Below, piece by piece: positions 11,901-23,599 of a stretch of DNA of 64,000 bases. A program made the position numbers and the translations under genes. Positions within the stretch are counted from its first letter, which is position 1. Every line of letters begins with the position of its first letter. The notes below the pieces were generated by a model. The model had not been told where the DNA came from. It was given only the letters and a program-made list of their open reading frames with translations, and searched no databases. Source of the stretch: Oidiodendron maius Zn (lineage: Eukaryota; Ascomycota; Leotiomycetes; Myxotrichaceae); contig KN832873.1 in NCBI GenBank assembly GCA_000827325.1, positions 1,502,245 through 1,566,244 on the forward strand, in the 5' to 3' direction.

Positions 11901-13641
11901 CTCTCTTCAACCCAGAGCATAAGCATATCCGCGACCGTATCCATGCTGGACATCAGTTTAGGCCACCGTCGGAGTTTCCCATGCCACTACAGAGCTTCTT
12001 TGAATGTCGAACGGCTTCTCAATGGACATGGACAGAAGACGATGAACTCAAGAGTCTTGTCCGTGAGTTCTCCTACAACTGGTCGCTTATTTCAAACATG
12101 CTCTCCAGCCGATCCCTATTTTCTTCTGGGGCCGAACGCCGAACGCCATGGGAGTGCTTTGAGCGGTGGATTCACCTTGAGGGGCTGCCCGCCGATATGC
12201 AGAAGACCCATTACTTCAGAGCCTATAATAGCCGTATTGAGGCTGCCAATCGAAATGTGATGGCGCAGCAAGCTCCTCAACCTGCTAACAATGCTCAAGG
12301 TCAGGTCCAGCAACAAAGACGGCGGACTACTACGAGCGTTCGAGTTGAGCGCCGTAGGAATCAGAAGCACTTGACTTTGGTTGATGCCATGAGGAAATTA
12401 GCCAAGAAGCGTGAGACGAATCTACAGAAGCAACAGCATGCCGCAAGTTTAGCTGCTATGCGAAAGGCTCAAGAAGTTCCCCAAGCACGTGGTCCTCTCA
12501 AAACTCCACAACAACTGAGCAAGATTAAGTATGAACATGAGCAGCGTCTGAAGGAATCACAGATTGTCTATCAGCAGCGGATTGAGGCACAAAGAAAGGT
12601 ATGATATTTAGATTGCCATATAATTGTCAATATATCTCAAAATATACTCACCACCGCTAGGCTGCCATGCAAGCTCGAGTTGCTGGGCAGAATCCGCAAG
12701 GGCTGCCAAATGGAGCCCAACAACGACCAACTGGTCCAAATGGCTTGCCTCCAAATGGGGTGCCCAGTCCAGCGAGCCAAAATCTCACAGTTCCCGGCCA
12801 GGGCCAAAACCAGGCCCGGCGCCCTATGCCCCCTCAAATGCAAGGCCAATTGCCGATGCAGAATAATCTTCGGCCACCACAAGGACTCATGAATGGTATG
12901 CCACAAGCTCAGATGCAGAACATGCAAGGCCAACTTCCACTGCCAAACCCGGCACTTGATGTCGGTCTGGTTACCCAAGCAAATCGTATTGCCGAGCAAC
13001 AACGTCAAGCCATTCAAATGCGGCCGCAAGGGCAAATGGCTGGCCCTGGTCAGGTTTATAACTCCCCACCGCGAAATATGCACGGAATGGCAGCGCCAGG
13101 CTTCCCTCAAATGCAAAATGGCATGATGCCTTTTGCCGGAAACAACTTATCGTCTCCGGGCAATAACCCTTCAACTCAAGGTCAGGCTGGTTCACCACGT
13201 ATGGGGCATGTTCCGCAACTAACTAGTGGCATGGTACCTCAAGCCGTGCGATTGGAAGAATCAATCCGTCAGAAATATCCCAATGCAAGCCAAGAGCAAG
13301 TTATGCGAATGATTTCAGAGACCCTCGCCAAATCAGTTCATCAGAGGCAGGGATTGGTGCAAAGTGCAATGAATGCTGCTGCTGGTGGTAATATTAACGG
13401 CATGCCTAATGGAATGGCGAACGGCATGGCAAGTAGCATGGGCATGAATGGCATGGGCGGGAACACGAGGATGCCTGGTGGAGTGGAGAGCAGCCCACAA
13501 CTGTATGCTCAAATGTTGAGACAACAGCAGGAGAAGCAAGCTCAAGCGGCGCAGGCTGCTCAACAGGCCCAGCAAGCTGCGGCAACACAGTCCACTGCAA
13601 ATGGCCAGTCGCAGCAGCAAATCCACCAGAGTGGGAAGTGA
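8919..13641 (+). CDS. EAF1: Eaf1/Vid21, scaffold of the NuA4 histone acetyltransferase complex
   Basis: Four exons (8919-8980, 9068-9220, 9316-12598, 12661-13641) give 1492 residues. The first exon was found by frame: it encodes DRSRLLRSKRAQL and joins to IVTSRKRKLREFFAV, the conserved Vid21 N-terminus. A long disordered Ser/Pro/Glu-rich stretch follows. An HSA domain (SHWDVLLQEAKWMRTDFREE) lies at about residues 721-765 and a SANT/Myb domain (QWTWTEDDELKSLV) at about 974-1033. The C-terminus is a Gln/Met/Asn-rich tail typical of filamentous fungi. In yeast the HSA domain recruits actin and Arp4, and the protein holds NuA4 together for H4/H2A acetylation. The 5' end (ATG at 8919) is less sure than the rest. 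Confidence 0.93.
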
Positions 13642-14109
13642 TTGAGATGCTAGGCTATTCGGTGGAGCTGGAAAGGCGTCACTCATACAGCGGGGATTGT
13701 ATTTTGGGGTCTGCATGTTCTGGAAGTTTAGAGGTCTGGGTAGCACAGGTCAATGCACGAGTACTGCTGCAATAGGCTCTCCTCGGCAAGAGGATGGTGC
13801 ATATGAAGACAAAGATTATGAAATATAAAGTATTAATCCGCTTCTCACAATTCACCCACAAAACTGATATTCTTACCTTGCTGAGACTGCTACTAAAAGT
13901 CAGGTCGAAGCACCCGGCAGGGTTGCACCAAGATATGTCACGTGTGTTATGTTGCCTTGCATATAAGGCTCAAAGGCCCGCGTACCTTGTGCCTAAAATC
14001 TATCGCCTCTTCACTTCTCTTCATTCAAGACCAGCTGGTCTTGGACACCACACATCAACTTGCACATACGCAAAGACTAGGACGCCTAGTATACGACTAT
14101 CTCCCTCTA
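13642..14109. other. Intergenic, Spp2 promoter
   Basis: About 470 bp between Eaf1 and Spp2. A TATA-like CATATAAGG occurs near 13960, roughly 150 bp before the chosen Spp2 start. The open frame continues upstream of that start into sequence that lies before or just after this TATA, so the upstream part is probably not translated. Confidence 0.4.
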
Positions 14110-15327
14110 ATGATGCCGTCACCCCAACCTTCCGACAATAGTCCTCCAAAACTTGCTATGAAGGGATTCTCGTTGTCCGTCCTATCCAAGAGTGGCGCGA
14201 ATACACACAGAAATGGGGAGTCTAACCCAAACTCGAATGGAAGAGTTAATGGAACTGGAGGTACAGGTGCTAGGAGTACTCTAGGAAAACGGACGCGCGG
14301 TGCTTTTCCAGCGGGGGACCAGTCTGATGGCTCTGACTCTGAGCACGAGGGCGCATTTCGAAGTAATGACAGAGATAAATACAGTACAGAAGGAAGGAAA
14401 GACAGATTCGAAGAGGTTTCGGGCCTGGAGCATGGCAGAGTCGTCTTGAAGAGCGATAACGGGCGAGCTGCGAGGGGGAAAGGAGAAGATCTTGTTATTC
14501 CAAGGATGGAGAATAAAGACTGGAGAGCCGAAGTCAGGGCTCGAAATGGAGCTCATAAAGGGAAGAACCTCTTGCCCCCTGAAGTTCAGGCACAACGGCG
14601 TGCTGAGGCAACCGGTACTACAGAAAGGGCAAGAACAGAAGGGGTGGATGTTGTGAACTCACAAGACGGAGAGATCAAGTGGGGCTTGTCCGTTCGCAAG
14701 ACACAGAAAGAAAACGGAAATCATGCGGGCATAGAAACTGCGACGGAGGGGATTGGGCAGTCCCAAATTGGGACGGATGAATCGAGGCCCCAAACAGCCG
14801 ACGAGGAAGCTCTCTCTGCCTTGTTGGGTGAACGGCGAGAAAGGAAAGGTCCAGATCTTGTCATTCCCGTCGCCACCAGTACCACAGGCCGTATCACTGA
14901 AGGAGATGCATATAAGCGCGCCGTTCGAGATGCGCCGGAAGCTTCTACCCTGGAGGACTACGAGCGAATCCCGGTTGAAGAGTTTGGTGCCGCACTCCTG
15001 CGTGGTATGGGATGGAAGGGTGAGAAACGAGAGGGTGCCAAGGAGGTCAAACGAAGACAGAATTTATTGGGTCTTGGGGCGAAAGAGTTAAAAGGAGCCG
15101 AGGAGCTAGGGGCTTGGGTTCAGAAGAGTGATACCAAGCGTTTGAACACCGAGGGAAGTGGCAAAAATGGAAGATATGGAACGGAAAGGAGACCCAAGGT
15201 CTCGGAGTATGCACGAGAGAGAGACAGGAGAAGAGAAGAGAGAGAGGACCGAAGTGGTGGGAGCTATAGAAGAGAGCGGGAGCGGGAGCGAGAGAGGGGG
15301 TATAGAGATGCAGACCGAAGGAGATAA
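14110..15327 (+). CDS. SPP2: Spp2-like G-patch pre-mRNA splicing factor
   Basis: A single exon of 405 residues. The hallmark is the block ERIPVEEFGAALLRGMGW at about residues 285-305, followed by KRRQNLLGLGAKEL. This is the Spp2/MOS2/GPKOW-type G-patch that docks on the DEAH helicase Prp2 and activates the spliceosome before the first step. The N-terminus contains FSLSVLSKSG, matching the short F-S-L-S start of Spp2 proteins. The C-terminus is an Arg/Glu-rich (RERERE) tail. The tandem ATGs at 14110 and 14113 were taken as start because the frame opens far upstream without a conserved extension, and an ATG at 14158 is also possible. Confidence 0.85.
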   Translation: MMPSPQPSDNSPPKLAMKGFSLSVLSKSGANTHRNGESNPNSNGRVNGTGGTGARSTLGKRTRGAFPAGDQSDGSDSEHEGAFRSNDRDKYSTEGRKDRFEEVSGLEHGRVVLKSDNGRAARGKGEDLVIPRMENKDWRAEVRARNGAHKGKNLLPPEVQAQRRAEATGTTERARTEGVDVVNSQDGEIKWGLSVRKTQKENGNHAGIETATEGIGQSQIGTDESRPQTADEEALSALLGERRERKGPDLVIPVATSTTGRITEGDAYKRAVRDAPEASTLEDYERIPVEEFGAALLRGMGWKGEKREGAKEVKRRQNLLGLGAKELKGAEELGAWVQKSDTKRLNTEGSGKNGRYGTERRPKVSEYARERDRRREEREDRSGGSYRRERERERERGYRDADRRR

Positions 15328-15931
15328 TGAACATATGCCTGTGGTTACTATGGCTGGTCGGGAATATAAGGCTCATCGACGTAGCGCACGGAGAGAGCCT
15401 TGGTATATCCATCTATAGAGTTACAAGCGCATCGGATAGAATAAAACTGGTTCAAATATTTGTAGGCCACTCGCTGTCTACAAAGCTTTCAGCCTTCTTT
15501 GAAGTCCTCTACTTATGTTTTCATACCAATTCTACATACGCTAAGTGGTGTATAGGGCATTCCTCTACAGAATCCTTCGCATTTTACCAACCTATCACTA
15601 TCGTCGAGGCAAGGGGCCGTTGTGCCGGCCATTTTCATTAATGCCCTAAAGTAGATTAGCACCAACAATCGCGGGGCGTCTCGACAGCTATCGTCACGTG
15701 CACGCAGACCCACGTCGAGGTTGCAAAACCTGGAGATACCAGGTGCCCACTCTGGGGGTAAGACGCAGAGCGTAAAGGGGAGGTAGGTGCCAAGATGGTC
15801 GGTCTTCTGGATATGCCTCTTGAAGAGTGGCTCAAAGCTCGAGTAAAGGAGATTGAAATAAGTAAAGCTGCTTCCTGAATCAACAGCTCCAAACCCAGTC
15901 GCTAACCAGCCTCTAAGATACCAAACCGATA
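15328..15931. other. Intergenic, no gene seen
   Basis: About 600 bp between Spp2 and the M20 amidohydrolase. Only short shadow frames are present. It must contain the Spp2 3' end and the M20 promoter, but no distinct motif stands out. Confidence 0.5.
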
Positions 15932-17218
15932 ATGGATATTTCTAAGATTATCTCTACCCTGAAACCGGACCTCTCTGAGTATGAATCGCTCTACAAAGAC
16001 CTCCACAAGAATCCTGGCCTCTCGCTTCAGGAGCATTTTGCTGCTGAGACCGCAGAGAAGCATCTGCGAGGCTTAAACAGATTCGACGTCCGTACCAACA
16101 TTGGAGGCACAGGCCTTATCGGAATCTTGAAGAACGGTGAAGGGAAGACGGTGTTACTCAGAGCAGACATCGACGCACTACCAGTAAAGGAATTAACTGG
16201 ATTGCCGTATGCTAGCGAGGTCAAGGAGGTCGACGTACAAGATGGGATCGAGAAGCCTGTCATGCACGCTTGCGGACATGACATGCACATTGCTTGCTTG
16301 CTGGGTGCTGCCGCAACACTCCATGCTTCCAGGGATCATTGGAGGGGTACACTTGTTGTCCTCTTTCAGCCGAATGAAGAGCGGGCTGGCGGCTCGAAGG
16401 CAATGATTGAAGATGGCCTTTATGATCCTAAAAAGCACGATTGTCCTATCCCCGATGTAGTATTGGGCCAACATGTCATGCCAAGTCCAGCAGGTGTGGT
16501 AGGCACCAAAGTCGGATCGTTCATGAGTGCAGCAGACAGCTTCAAAGTCACTGTTTATGGACGAGGAGGCCATGCTTCGGCGCCACATCGAACAATCGAC
16601 CCGATAGTATTGGCAGCTTACATCGTGGTGCGTCTACAAACTATAGTCTCCAGAGATGTAGATCCAGCTGATTCGGCTGTCGTGTCAGTGACCAGTGTGG
16701 ATGCTGGTATGGCAGAGAATGCAATCCCTGCGGAGGCATCTATAAAGATTAACGTCCGGACCAGGACCCCAGAAACGAGGGAGACAGTTTTGGCCTCTAT
16801 AAAACGGATTGTCAAAGCAGAGTGTGATGCTAGCGATTCTCCCAAAGAGCCTCTCTGGGAAAAAATCAGCGAATTTCCCTTTACCATCAACAGCAAAGAA
16901 GTTACGGAGACGTTAGCAGAGGCATTCACTAAACAGTTCGGAGAGAAGCATCTCCATAACTTTGTTCCCGTAGGGGGCTCGGAGGATTTCTCAACCCTAG
17001 CCACAGAGGCTCCAAATAAAAGCGGCGGCAAAGGCGTGCCTTATAGTTATTGGTGTTTTGGAGGAACTGATCAACAGAAATGGGACGAGGTTAAAAGGGC
17101 CGGCAAAATAGGCAGCCTTCCCATCAACCACAGCGGGTATTTCGCACCAGTTATACAACCTACGTTATCTACCGGAGTTGATGCTCTAGTTGTTGGAGCT
17201 TTGACTTTCCTGAAATAA
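15932..17218 (+). CDS. M20-family amidohydrolase/peptidase (hippurate hydrolase-like)
   Basis: An intronless 428-residue protein of normal family length. The metal-binding motif HACGHDMH sits at about residues 112-119, preceded by LRADIDALPVKE (about 74-85), and the later acidic block GGSEDFS falls near 348-354. The dimerisation domain (YGRGGHASAPHRTIDPI) is intact. M20D enzymes use one or two metal ions to remove acyl groups from N-acyl amino acids such as hippurate or auxin conjugates. The true substrate cannot be read from sequence. No signal peptide is present, so it is probably cytosolic. Confidence 0.92.
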   Translation: MDISKIISTLKPDLSEYESLYKDLHKNPGLSLQEHFAAETAEKHLRGLNRFDVRTNIGGTGLIGILKNGEGKTVLLRADIDALPVKELTGLPYASEVKEVDVQDGIEKPVMHACGHDMHIACLLGAAATLHASRDHWRGTLVVLFQPNEERAGGSKAMIEDGLYDPKKHDCPIPDVVLGQHVMPSPAGVVGTKVGSFMSAADSFKVTVYGRGGHASAPHRTIDPIVLAAYIVVRLQTIVSRDVDPADSAVVSVTSVDAGMAENAIPAEASIKINVRTRTPETRETVLASIKRIVKAECDASDSPKEPLWEKISEFPFTINSKEVTETLAEAFTKQFGEKHLHNFVPVGGSEDFSTLATEAPNKSGGKGVPYSYWCFGGTDQQKWDEVKRAGKIGSLPINHSGYFAPVIQPTLSTGVDALVVGALTFLK

Positions 17219-17404
17219 AGAGCATAAGCGCTGTTTAGGGACTTACATCGAGTTAGTCGTATTACATTGTTAAGACAGAAAATCTTTTGCATTGAGTTGG
17301 AGGAAGCATGAATTGGATTCTAGCTGGACTGTTGTTAATTAATATCTACTTCATAGATGCTCGTTTAGAGTACAAGAGAATCTAAAGCGAGCTATGGATC
17401 AATC

Positions 17405-20400
17405 TTAAGTTCCTCTGAACAAGAACTGCATGTCTTCCGGAGTCAGGCTCTCCATAGCAGACTCGTCAGCATTGATAGTGCTGTTAATCATGTTGGCCTT
17501 CTTCTCTTGTAACAGAACCATACGCGACTCCACGGAATCTTCAATGCACAATCGGGTAATGGAGCACGGCCTTCCTTGGCCAATTCGATGACAACGATCT
17601 GCAGATTGCCACTCTGCGGCCGGATTCCACCACGGATCGATTATAAATACTTTGCTGGCCTCTGTCAAGTTGAGAGCTACTCCGCCCGCTTTCAGCGACA
17701 CGAGGAAACACTCGACGTTGACATCTGTCATGAAGTGATTGATTGAGGCTTGTCGTTGGGCAGGAGTCATACTCCCATCAAGCATGACGGTAGTGATTCC
17801 TGCTCGCCGGAGACGCCACTCGACGAGCTGAAGCATAGTCGTAAACTGGGAGAAGATGATTGACTTGCTGGACATATTCTTTGATCGCAGCTGATAGAGA
17901 TCATGCACTAACGTTTCAATTTTCGACGACGAGGTCCAATTCTCCATTTTGATACGGTTGATGATTGAGGACTTCTTAACTAGCTGTTCGTCTTGTTCTA
18001 TTTCTGGTTGCTCGAGGTCTATGGACAAGGGTATGTGGCAGGTCGGGCAATCTGGTGCATCTGCTGGAATTTAGCAAGGACGCAAGACGATAGAATGAAA
18101 AAAAGATCAATATACCAGAGGAATTCAGGTAACTCTTAGCACACTCGCGGCAGAAGTCATGGCGACAAGCAGAGCGTATGGCGTCTTCAGCCGTCTCATC
18201 GCAGATACAGCAGACTAGAACGTTCTGGCCACCTTCACCGTTTTTCTTTAAAATAAGGTCGGGATGGTCGGCCACTTGGCGCATCTGCATGATGAGACCG
18301 AAGATATTGGCATAGTTGTTAAGAACGACGCCCTGGGCAACATAGGTCTCGAATTTTCGAGTACCGTTATTCATGATACTGCCGGCAAAGTCATTTTCTT
18401 CTTCGCCAAAGAATTCGCGATCAATATAAATCTCCTTTGCTGGCAATTCCATTGCGGATGAATGATCACGCTTAACGCGACGAAGCATAAATCGATCAGT
18501 AAGAATTCGAAGCTTCCGGAAAGCTTCTTTGCCGGGTCCCTTGTTCCCAAATTTCTGAATTGGATTCAGTAATTCCTGATTGAAGACGGAAACGTGTTGC
18601 ATGCCGCTGTGGTTACAGGTCTTGCAGCGACCGAATCCATCCATATTCCAATTAAGAGCCGAACAAGGACACTGCTTACAGAAGTAGCATGCAAAAGGGC
18701 GAATATCGAGAAATCGAACGAGGGAGAAGAATTCGCCAATTCGGTTTTGAAGTGGGGTTCCAGACAAGCACCATTTATGATCTGCCTTCAGGGCAAAACA
18801 TGCTTTAGCTGATCCAGTGGTACGTTGCTATTGAGTGTTAGCGGAGTTGGGTTCAATTGACGTATCATTCTACCTTGATATTGTGCGCCTCATCGAGTAT
18901 GACGCGGTGGAATTGGATCTGGTGAATTACACTCTTCTCTTTGTGAATACCATTCTTCCGTTTAAACCCCTTCTCTTGTTTTCGGTACATTGACTCGAGG
19001 CTATTATACGACATCAAGATAACGTTGTACTTCATAAGTTCCTTTACTGATATGCCCTTAGTTTGTGCATTGGTGCCGTGGAAAACAAAAGTCTTAAGTG
19101 TGCCGTCGGTATAATCCGCAATTTCTTGCTGCCATTGCATCAAAGCAACTGGAGGAATCAAGACCAGCGAAGGCTGTGGAGCTGGAAAGTCTGACATGAT
19201 AAGCGAGACGGCCTGGATTGTCTTGCCCATACCCATCTCATCTCCTAGCAAGCCACCACCCCAATCAGTTCTTTCCATTGCTTTCATCCAGGCAACACCC
19301 TCAAGTTGGAATGGCTTAAGCTCTCGACTTATATTGTCTGGCTGTTCAATCTTTGCAGAGCCAATCTTGGGAAGATTCTCTAGATCTTCCCACATAGTGT
19401 TAATCTCCGGGTGGTGAGCCTCAAGTCGAGCCCTTTCTGCTGCAGCTCTGTGATTATGTCGCTCCTCTAAGTTGCGGATTCTGTGTCGAGCAACTCTTGA
19501 AGAGCGAGGTCGACCAGCGGCTGCAGGAGCAACTACAGGGTTATCATCGTCGTCGGATGAACGATCAAGTGCAGAGTCGCCAGAAAATATTTCCAATTCG
19601 CTGTCAAATTCGCTGTCAGAGATGTTCGGTGTTGCAAGGCTGCTGAGAGATGAGCTTGCAGACGAGACTCTAGAATCATCTATTGCACGTCTTGCTGTTG
19701 TCGACGAAGATGCTGAACGCGCGGGGAGTCGCTGTGATGGAGTGACTTGCGGACGCAGGGGAACTTTTCTCAGAGATTTGTAGGCCATAGCCTGATCTGC
19801 GATAACCTTCTGCATTCTCGCCCCGGGAGTGGACTTGTTGATGGGTTCATCATCGTTAGAGTCATCAATATCAATAAACTCATCAGAATCGTCACTATCC
19901 AGGATAACATTGGACATTCTTCTCGACGGAAGTCCCTTCGTAGAGAATGAAACAGAATTAGAGCCACCCGAACGCAACACAATCTTCGCCCTCTTCGCAG
20001 CGGGGACAAATGCAGTTTCATTATCATCACCCAGTTCCATGTCAGAAAGAGCATAAGATTTGGGTAGAATGTCTCTAGCTGGTCGTAGATCTCGTCTGGG
20101 CCTGTGTCCACTAGGAGCCTCCATAGTTGCAGCTGTCGCATCCTCTTGTTCCTGCAGAGCACGAGCTAGCTGGGCATCCGGAGAATTATCATCATCAGCA
20201 TCTATATCGTCATCAGAATCAGCAATGACAGTCCTCTTTCGCTTATTCCTGGTAGGTTCTAAGGAGTATTGGCTGTTTCGGAGTGCCGCGGCTCTCAGGA
20301 CAGCACTGACAGCGGTCGCCGGGGACTCCATGACGGTGGCGGTAGATATACGAGGTCTGCGGGCACCCCGAGTCGTCGAGGTCGATACTGCAGCATCTTG

Positions 20401-20843
20401 CTTTGGCGGATCTTGGGTTACAAAAACACTGGTCGCTGGCGTAGAATACCCGCTGCTTTCGTTGTAGTCGTGAGACGTTGCGACCGAGGATAGTGATTGG
20501 CGGCTGGTCGCATTCTTAGCCGCCATTTTACTCTTCGTATATTCCCCGATCATAGATAGTTCGGGGAATTCAGAATCGCTGCCACCGAGGCTCGAAGTGG
20601 TTGAAGCAGCAAGTTTGGTCTCGGCAAGTTGAGATAAAACATCAGGCTGCAGCCGGGCTGATCTTCTAGTTGCTATTTGCACAAAGGTGAGTTCTGAAAG
20701 TGTTTGAAATAAGGGAAATGGAAAGAGCGAAAGTGAATAATGCATGTCATATACTTACAGGATGGTCTTGAGCTGGCAGCGCTGCTTGTGATGCTCTCGT
20801 TCGCTCTTTTCGGCCTGCCTCGTGGCCGTCCGCCCGAAGACAT
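17405..20843 (-). CDS. RAD16: Rad16, SNF2/RING ATPase of global-genome nucleotide excision repair
   Basis: Four exons (20843-20759, 20672-18874, 18827-18116, 18063-17405) give 1084 residues. Exon 1 carries an AT-hook-like [10 protein letters not shown] disordered acidic region precedes the SNF2 ATPase with GDEMGMGKT at about residues 504-512 and DEAH at 622-625. A C3HC4 RING finger ([21 protein letters not shown] ... CPTC) interrupts the helicase at about 833-876, as in Rad16 and Rad5. The C-terminal helicase lobe ends in the usual [12 protein letters not shown] and DMQFLF blocks. The link peptide [11 protein letters not shown]-like region ([13 protein letters not shown]) also matches Rad16. 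Rad16 with Rad7 scans non-transcribed DNA for UV damage and has ubiquitin-ligase activity with Elc1/Cul3. It is divergent from RAD7. Confidence 0.95.
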
Positions 20844-21514
20844 CTTGAGTCTGGGTAAGGGATATGATCAAAGTAGGGCTGATTACGGAGAGAAGGAGAC
20901 AATGTAGTTATAGAATTGGAGATAACGACGCGTTTGTGCAGACGGCAGCCGGCAGGAGGAAGGAAAGAGAGGGCGACCAACAGCGACCGAGTGAAGCTGA
21001 CGAGACTGAGGGGTTTAGATGTGGGCCGAATGAAAGCGAGCCTTCCAGAGAGAACCCTCAGCCAGTGCCTTTCTCTGCCTCCCTGCCTCTCACCCGATGA
21101 ATGAGAAGATGAAGATGCCGCAAATGGTCTCCAAACACGATGGTTGAAGAGGTTGATGAGGGGGTGCATCTCAGGGGTTTAGGTTGCCACCAGGACAAAT
21201 TTCTCGCGTCTAAACACGAAAAGGCGTGATCTGATAAAAGCGGAAAGTGAATTCTTATGTCCACTTTTACTGCCTTACATGGTGCACAGAAGGCCCATGT
21301 CTCAGGCATTAAAGTTGAGACTGGTGCGGGTAGAGTGGAAATCACGGTGCGAGATTATGGTTAGATGACTAACACACTCGTCTTCCACGGCAACAGGATT
21401 CTGTTTTCACTACACCACTTCCCGTCTTAACCAAAATCGACAGTACGAAACCAGAAGCACCACTTCAGTTACAATGTAAGAGATGACATGCAAGATGACT
21501 TCAAGTAATATCTA
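20844..21514. promoter_or_regulatory. Shared divergent promoter of RAD16 and RAD7
   Basis: About 670 bp separates the RAD16 start (minus) from the RAD7 start (plus). No other gene fits between them. A minus-strand frame at 20747-21169 overlaps RAD16 exon 1 in another frame and is rejected. Because both proteins act in one complex, a common bidirectional promoter is plausible. No specific binding motif was identified. Confidence 0.6.
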
Positions 21515-23568
21515 ATGCTAAACAGGAATCCTCCCCCACCCCCGGGTCAGGCTCCAGTTGCTGGTGCAGGCGGTGGTCCAAGACGTCCCACCCGCCAGAT
21601 TCGAGGGCCGTGAGTTCACCTCTCCCTCTGCAAATAACAAAATGCTGATACGCCTCAGACACTCCGCTTTGACTGACTTCCTCGCGGTATATCTCTATCG
21701 TGCACAATTACATATATCCGTTGCTAATATCTCCCAGTCCCATAACATCAGTGCCAACCAAATCAGACAAGATGCGATGGCAAGGCGGGCGGCTGCTTTA
21801 GCATCTCAGCAAGACGAAGGCGACGGTGATGAAAATGAGGATGAGGGCAGTACATCTTCTCCCTTGCCTGAACTCGCTTCCACTTCTTCGAGGCGGAAGA
21901 AGGAAACAAAGGCCCAGTCGGAGAAGAGGAAAAAGGGAGAAGAGGTAGGACGGCTCTCGGAACGCGCAATGATCCTTATTGCTAATGTCAAATTAGAAAG
22001 CGATTGCGAAGATTAAAGCTTCTAAGAAGTTCCAACGGCAAAAGCGCATGTATGGGTACGATTCTGACGAGGATATGTCTGACGAAGACGAAGCTGCACG
22101 AGCTATCTTCGAAGAGAGCATGGCCCCCCTGCCTGGCCAGATGGAAAATTGCGAGTTATGTGACACAAGATTCACGGTTACGGCATACAGTCGGAGTGGG
22201 CCTGATGGAGGCTTGCTCTGCCTAAAATGTACTAAAGAACTCGATAAGGAAGAAGGTGCAGCCCGTAAGAAGAGGAAGACTGCCGCTGGAAAGCAACGGA
22301 GACAGCTTCAAAGCAACCTCCTAGATGGCATCTATCCCGGCGCAAAGGGCTTAGTAACTCTATGCGTTGAGGCCTTGGCTAGGAATGTCGACCAAGCTGA
22401 GGATTTTGGCGATCTTCCTGCGCCGTTAGTTGACCGCCTGGCTGCAATTCTTTCAAAGAAGCGCCTTCTCAACTCAACTACCTTCGATTTATTTCTTCGC
22501 CCTCACAACGATACTATCACGGTTTATGATGCCGCCAAACTAAAGTCCGATGACTACATCAGGATATTCCAGATTGTGCCAAAGATCAAACATCTTCGAC
22601 TCCGCAATGCCATTCAGTTCAAGAATAAAGTCATGGATCATTTGCTAGCGACAACTGTCGAATTAGAGACCTTTTCAATCCACGGCGCTAACTTGATCGA
22701 TGACGAGCGCTGGAATAACTTTTTGGCCAAGAAAGGATCCCACCTTAAAGCGTTAAAGGTTTACTACACAGATGGCCATTTCGGTGATGAGCAACTTGAA
22801 TTGCTCCCTGAGCTATGTCCCGGTCTTGAACGGCTCAAGATTTCTCACAATCAAAAGGTTACCGACAAAGGTATCGCTCACATAGCAAGCCTCGCCAATT
22901 TGCAACACCTCAGCCTTGAACTTTATAAACCCACGTCCACACCTCCATACGTTGATATTCTCAACAGTGTAGGTCCAACACTACGTACTCTCTCTCTGGG
23001 GACGGTGTCACGAATAGATGACAGCGTACTGGAAGCTATCCATGAGAACTGTCAAAATCTCAGCAAACTTAGGATTACCGGCAACGAAATATTGACCGAC
23101 AAGGCATTCGCTAGTTTATTTACGAACTGGTACAACCCCCCTCTAGCGTACATCGATCTTCACAAGTGTCGCCATATCGACGCAACCTCTCCTCGTGAGA
23201 ATCCTGACGGAATTGGCCTCTGTTCCCTTGGGTTTGAGGCATTAATGGCCCACTCAGGCAGCACCCTTAAGCAACTTAACATCCACTCCTGTCGTCATAT
23301 CTCGCTTGAATCATTCGAGACTGTCTTTGCTCCTGGCAAGATATATCCCGAGTTGACGAAGATGAATCTCAGTTTCTGCCGGAATGTTAACGATTTTGTG
23401 GTTGGGTGTATCTTCCGTGCCTGTCCCAATATCAAAACTCTAGAAGTATTTGGCGACTTTGGAGTGAAAGATGTTCGGGTTCCCAAGGGGAAGATATTGA
23501 TTGGTGTTCCGAATGCGATGGGTATGCAAATCGAGGGTACGGAACAAGACGAAGGCAGGATTATTTAG
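21515..23568 (+). CDS. RAD7: Rad7, leucine-rich-repeat subunit of the Rad7-Rad16 repair complex
   Basis: Four exons (21515-21609, 21659-21686, 21738-21944, 21997-23568) give 633 residues. Exon 2 is a 28-nt microexon that supplies the conserved SALTDFLA, joined to SHNISANQIRQDA. A four-cysteine zinc finger lies at C162, C165, C185 and C188 (CELC...CLKC). The rest is an LRR array (for example ITGNEILTDKAF, LNIHSCRHISLESF, MNLSFCRNVNDF), as in Rad7 and AMN1-type F-box-like proteins. Rad7 pairs with Rad16 in damage recognition on silent DNA. The start is uncertain: an alternative model splits the ATG across an intron (see findings). Confidence 0.93.
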
Positions 23569-23599
23569 CTGTGATAGGATGCGGAATGGCACATGGCAA

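Noticed and set aside
11200-11910. 236-codon open frame on the minus strand
   Set aside because: It lies antisense inside Eaf1 exon 3. Its Ser-rich composition is the mirror of codon bias on the coding strand, and it has no family motif.
20747-21169. 140-codon minus-strand frame upstream of RAD16
   Set aside because: It overlaps RAD16 exon 1 in a different frame; the rest is promoter sequence translated by chance.
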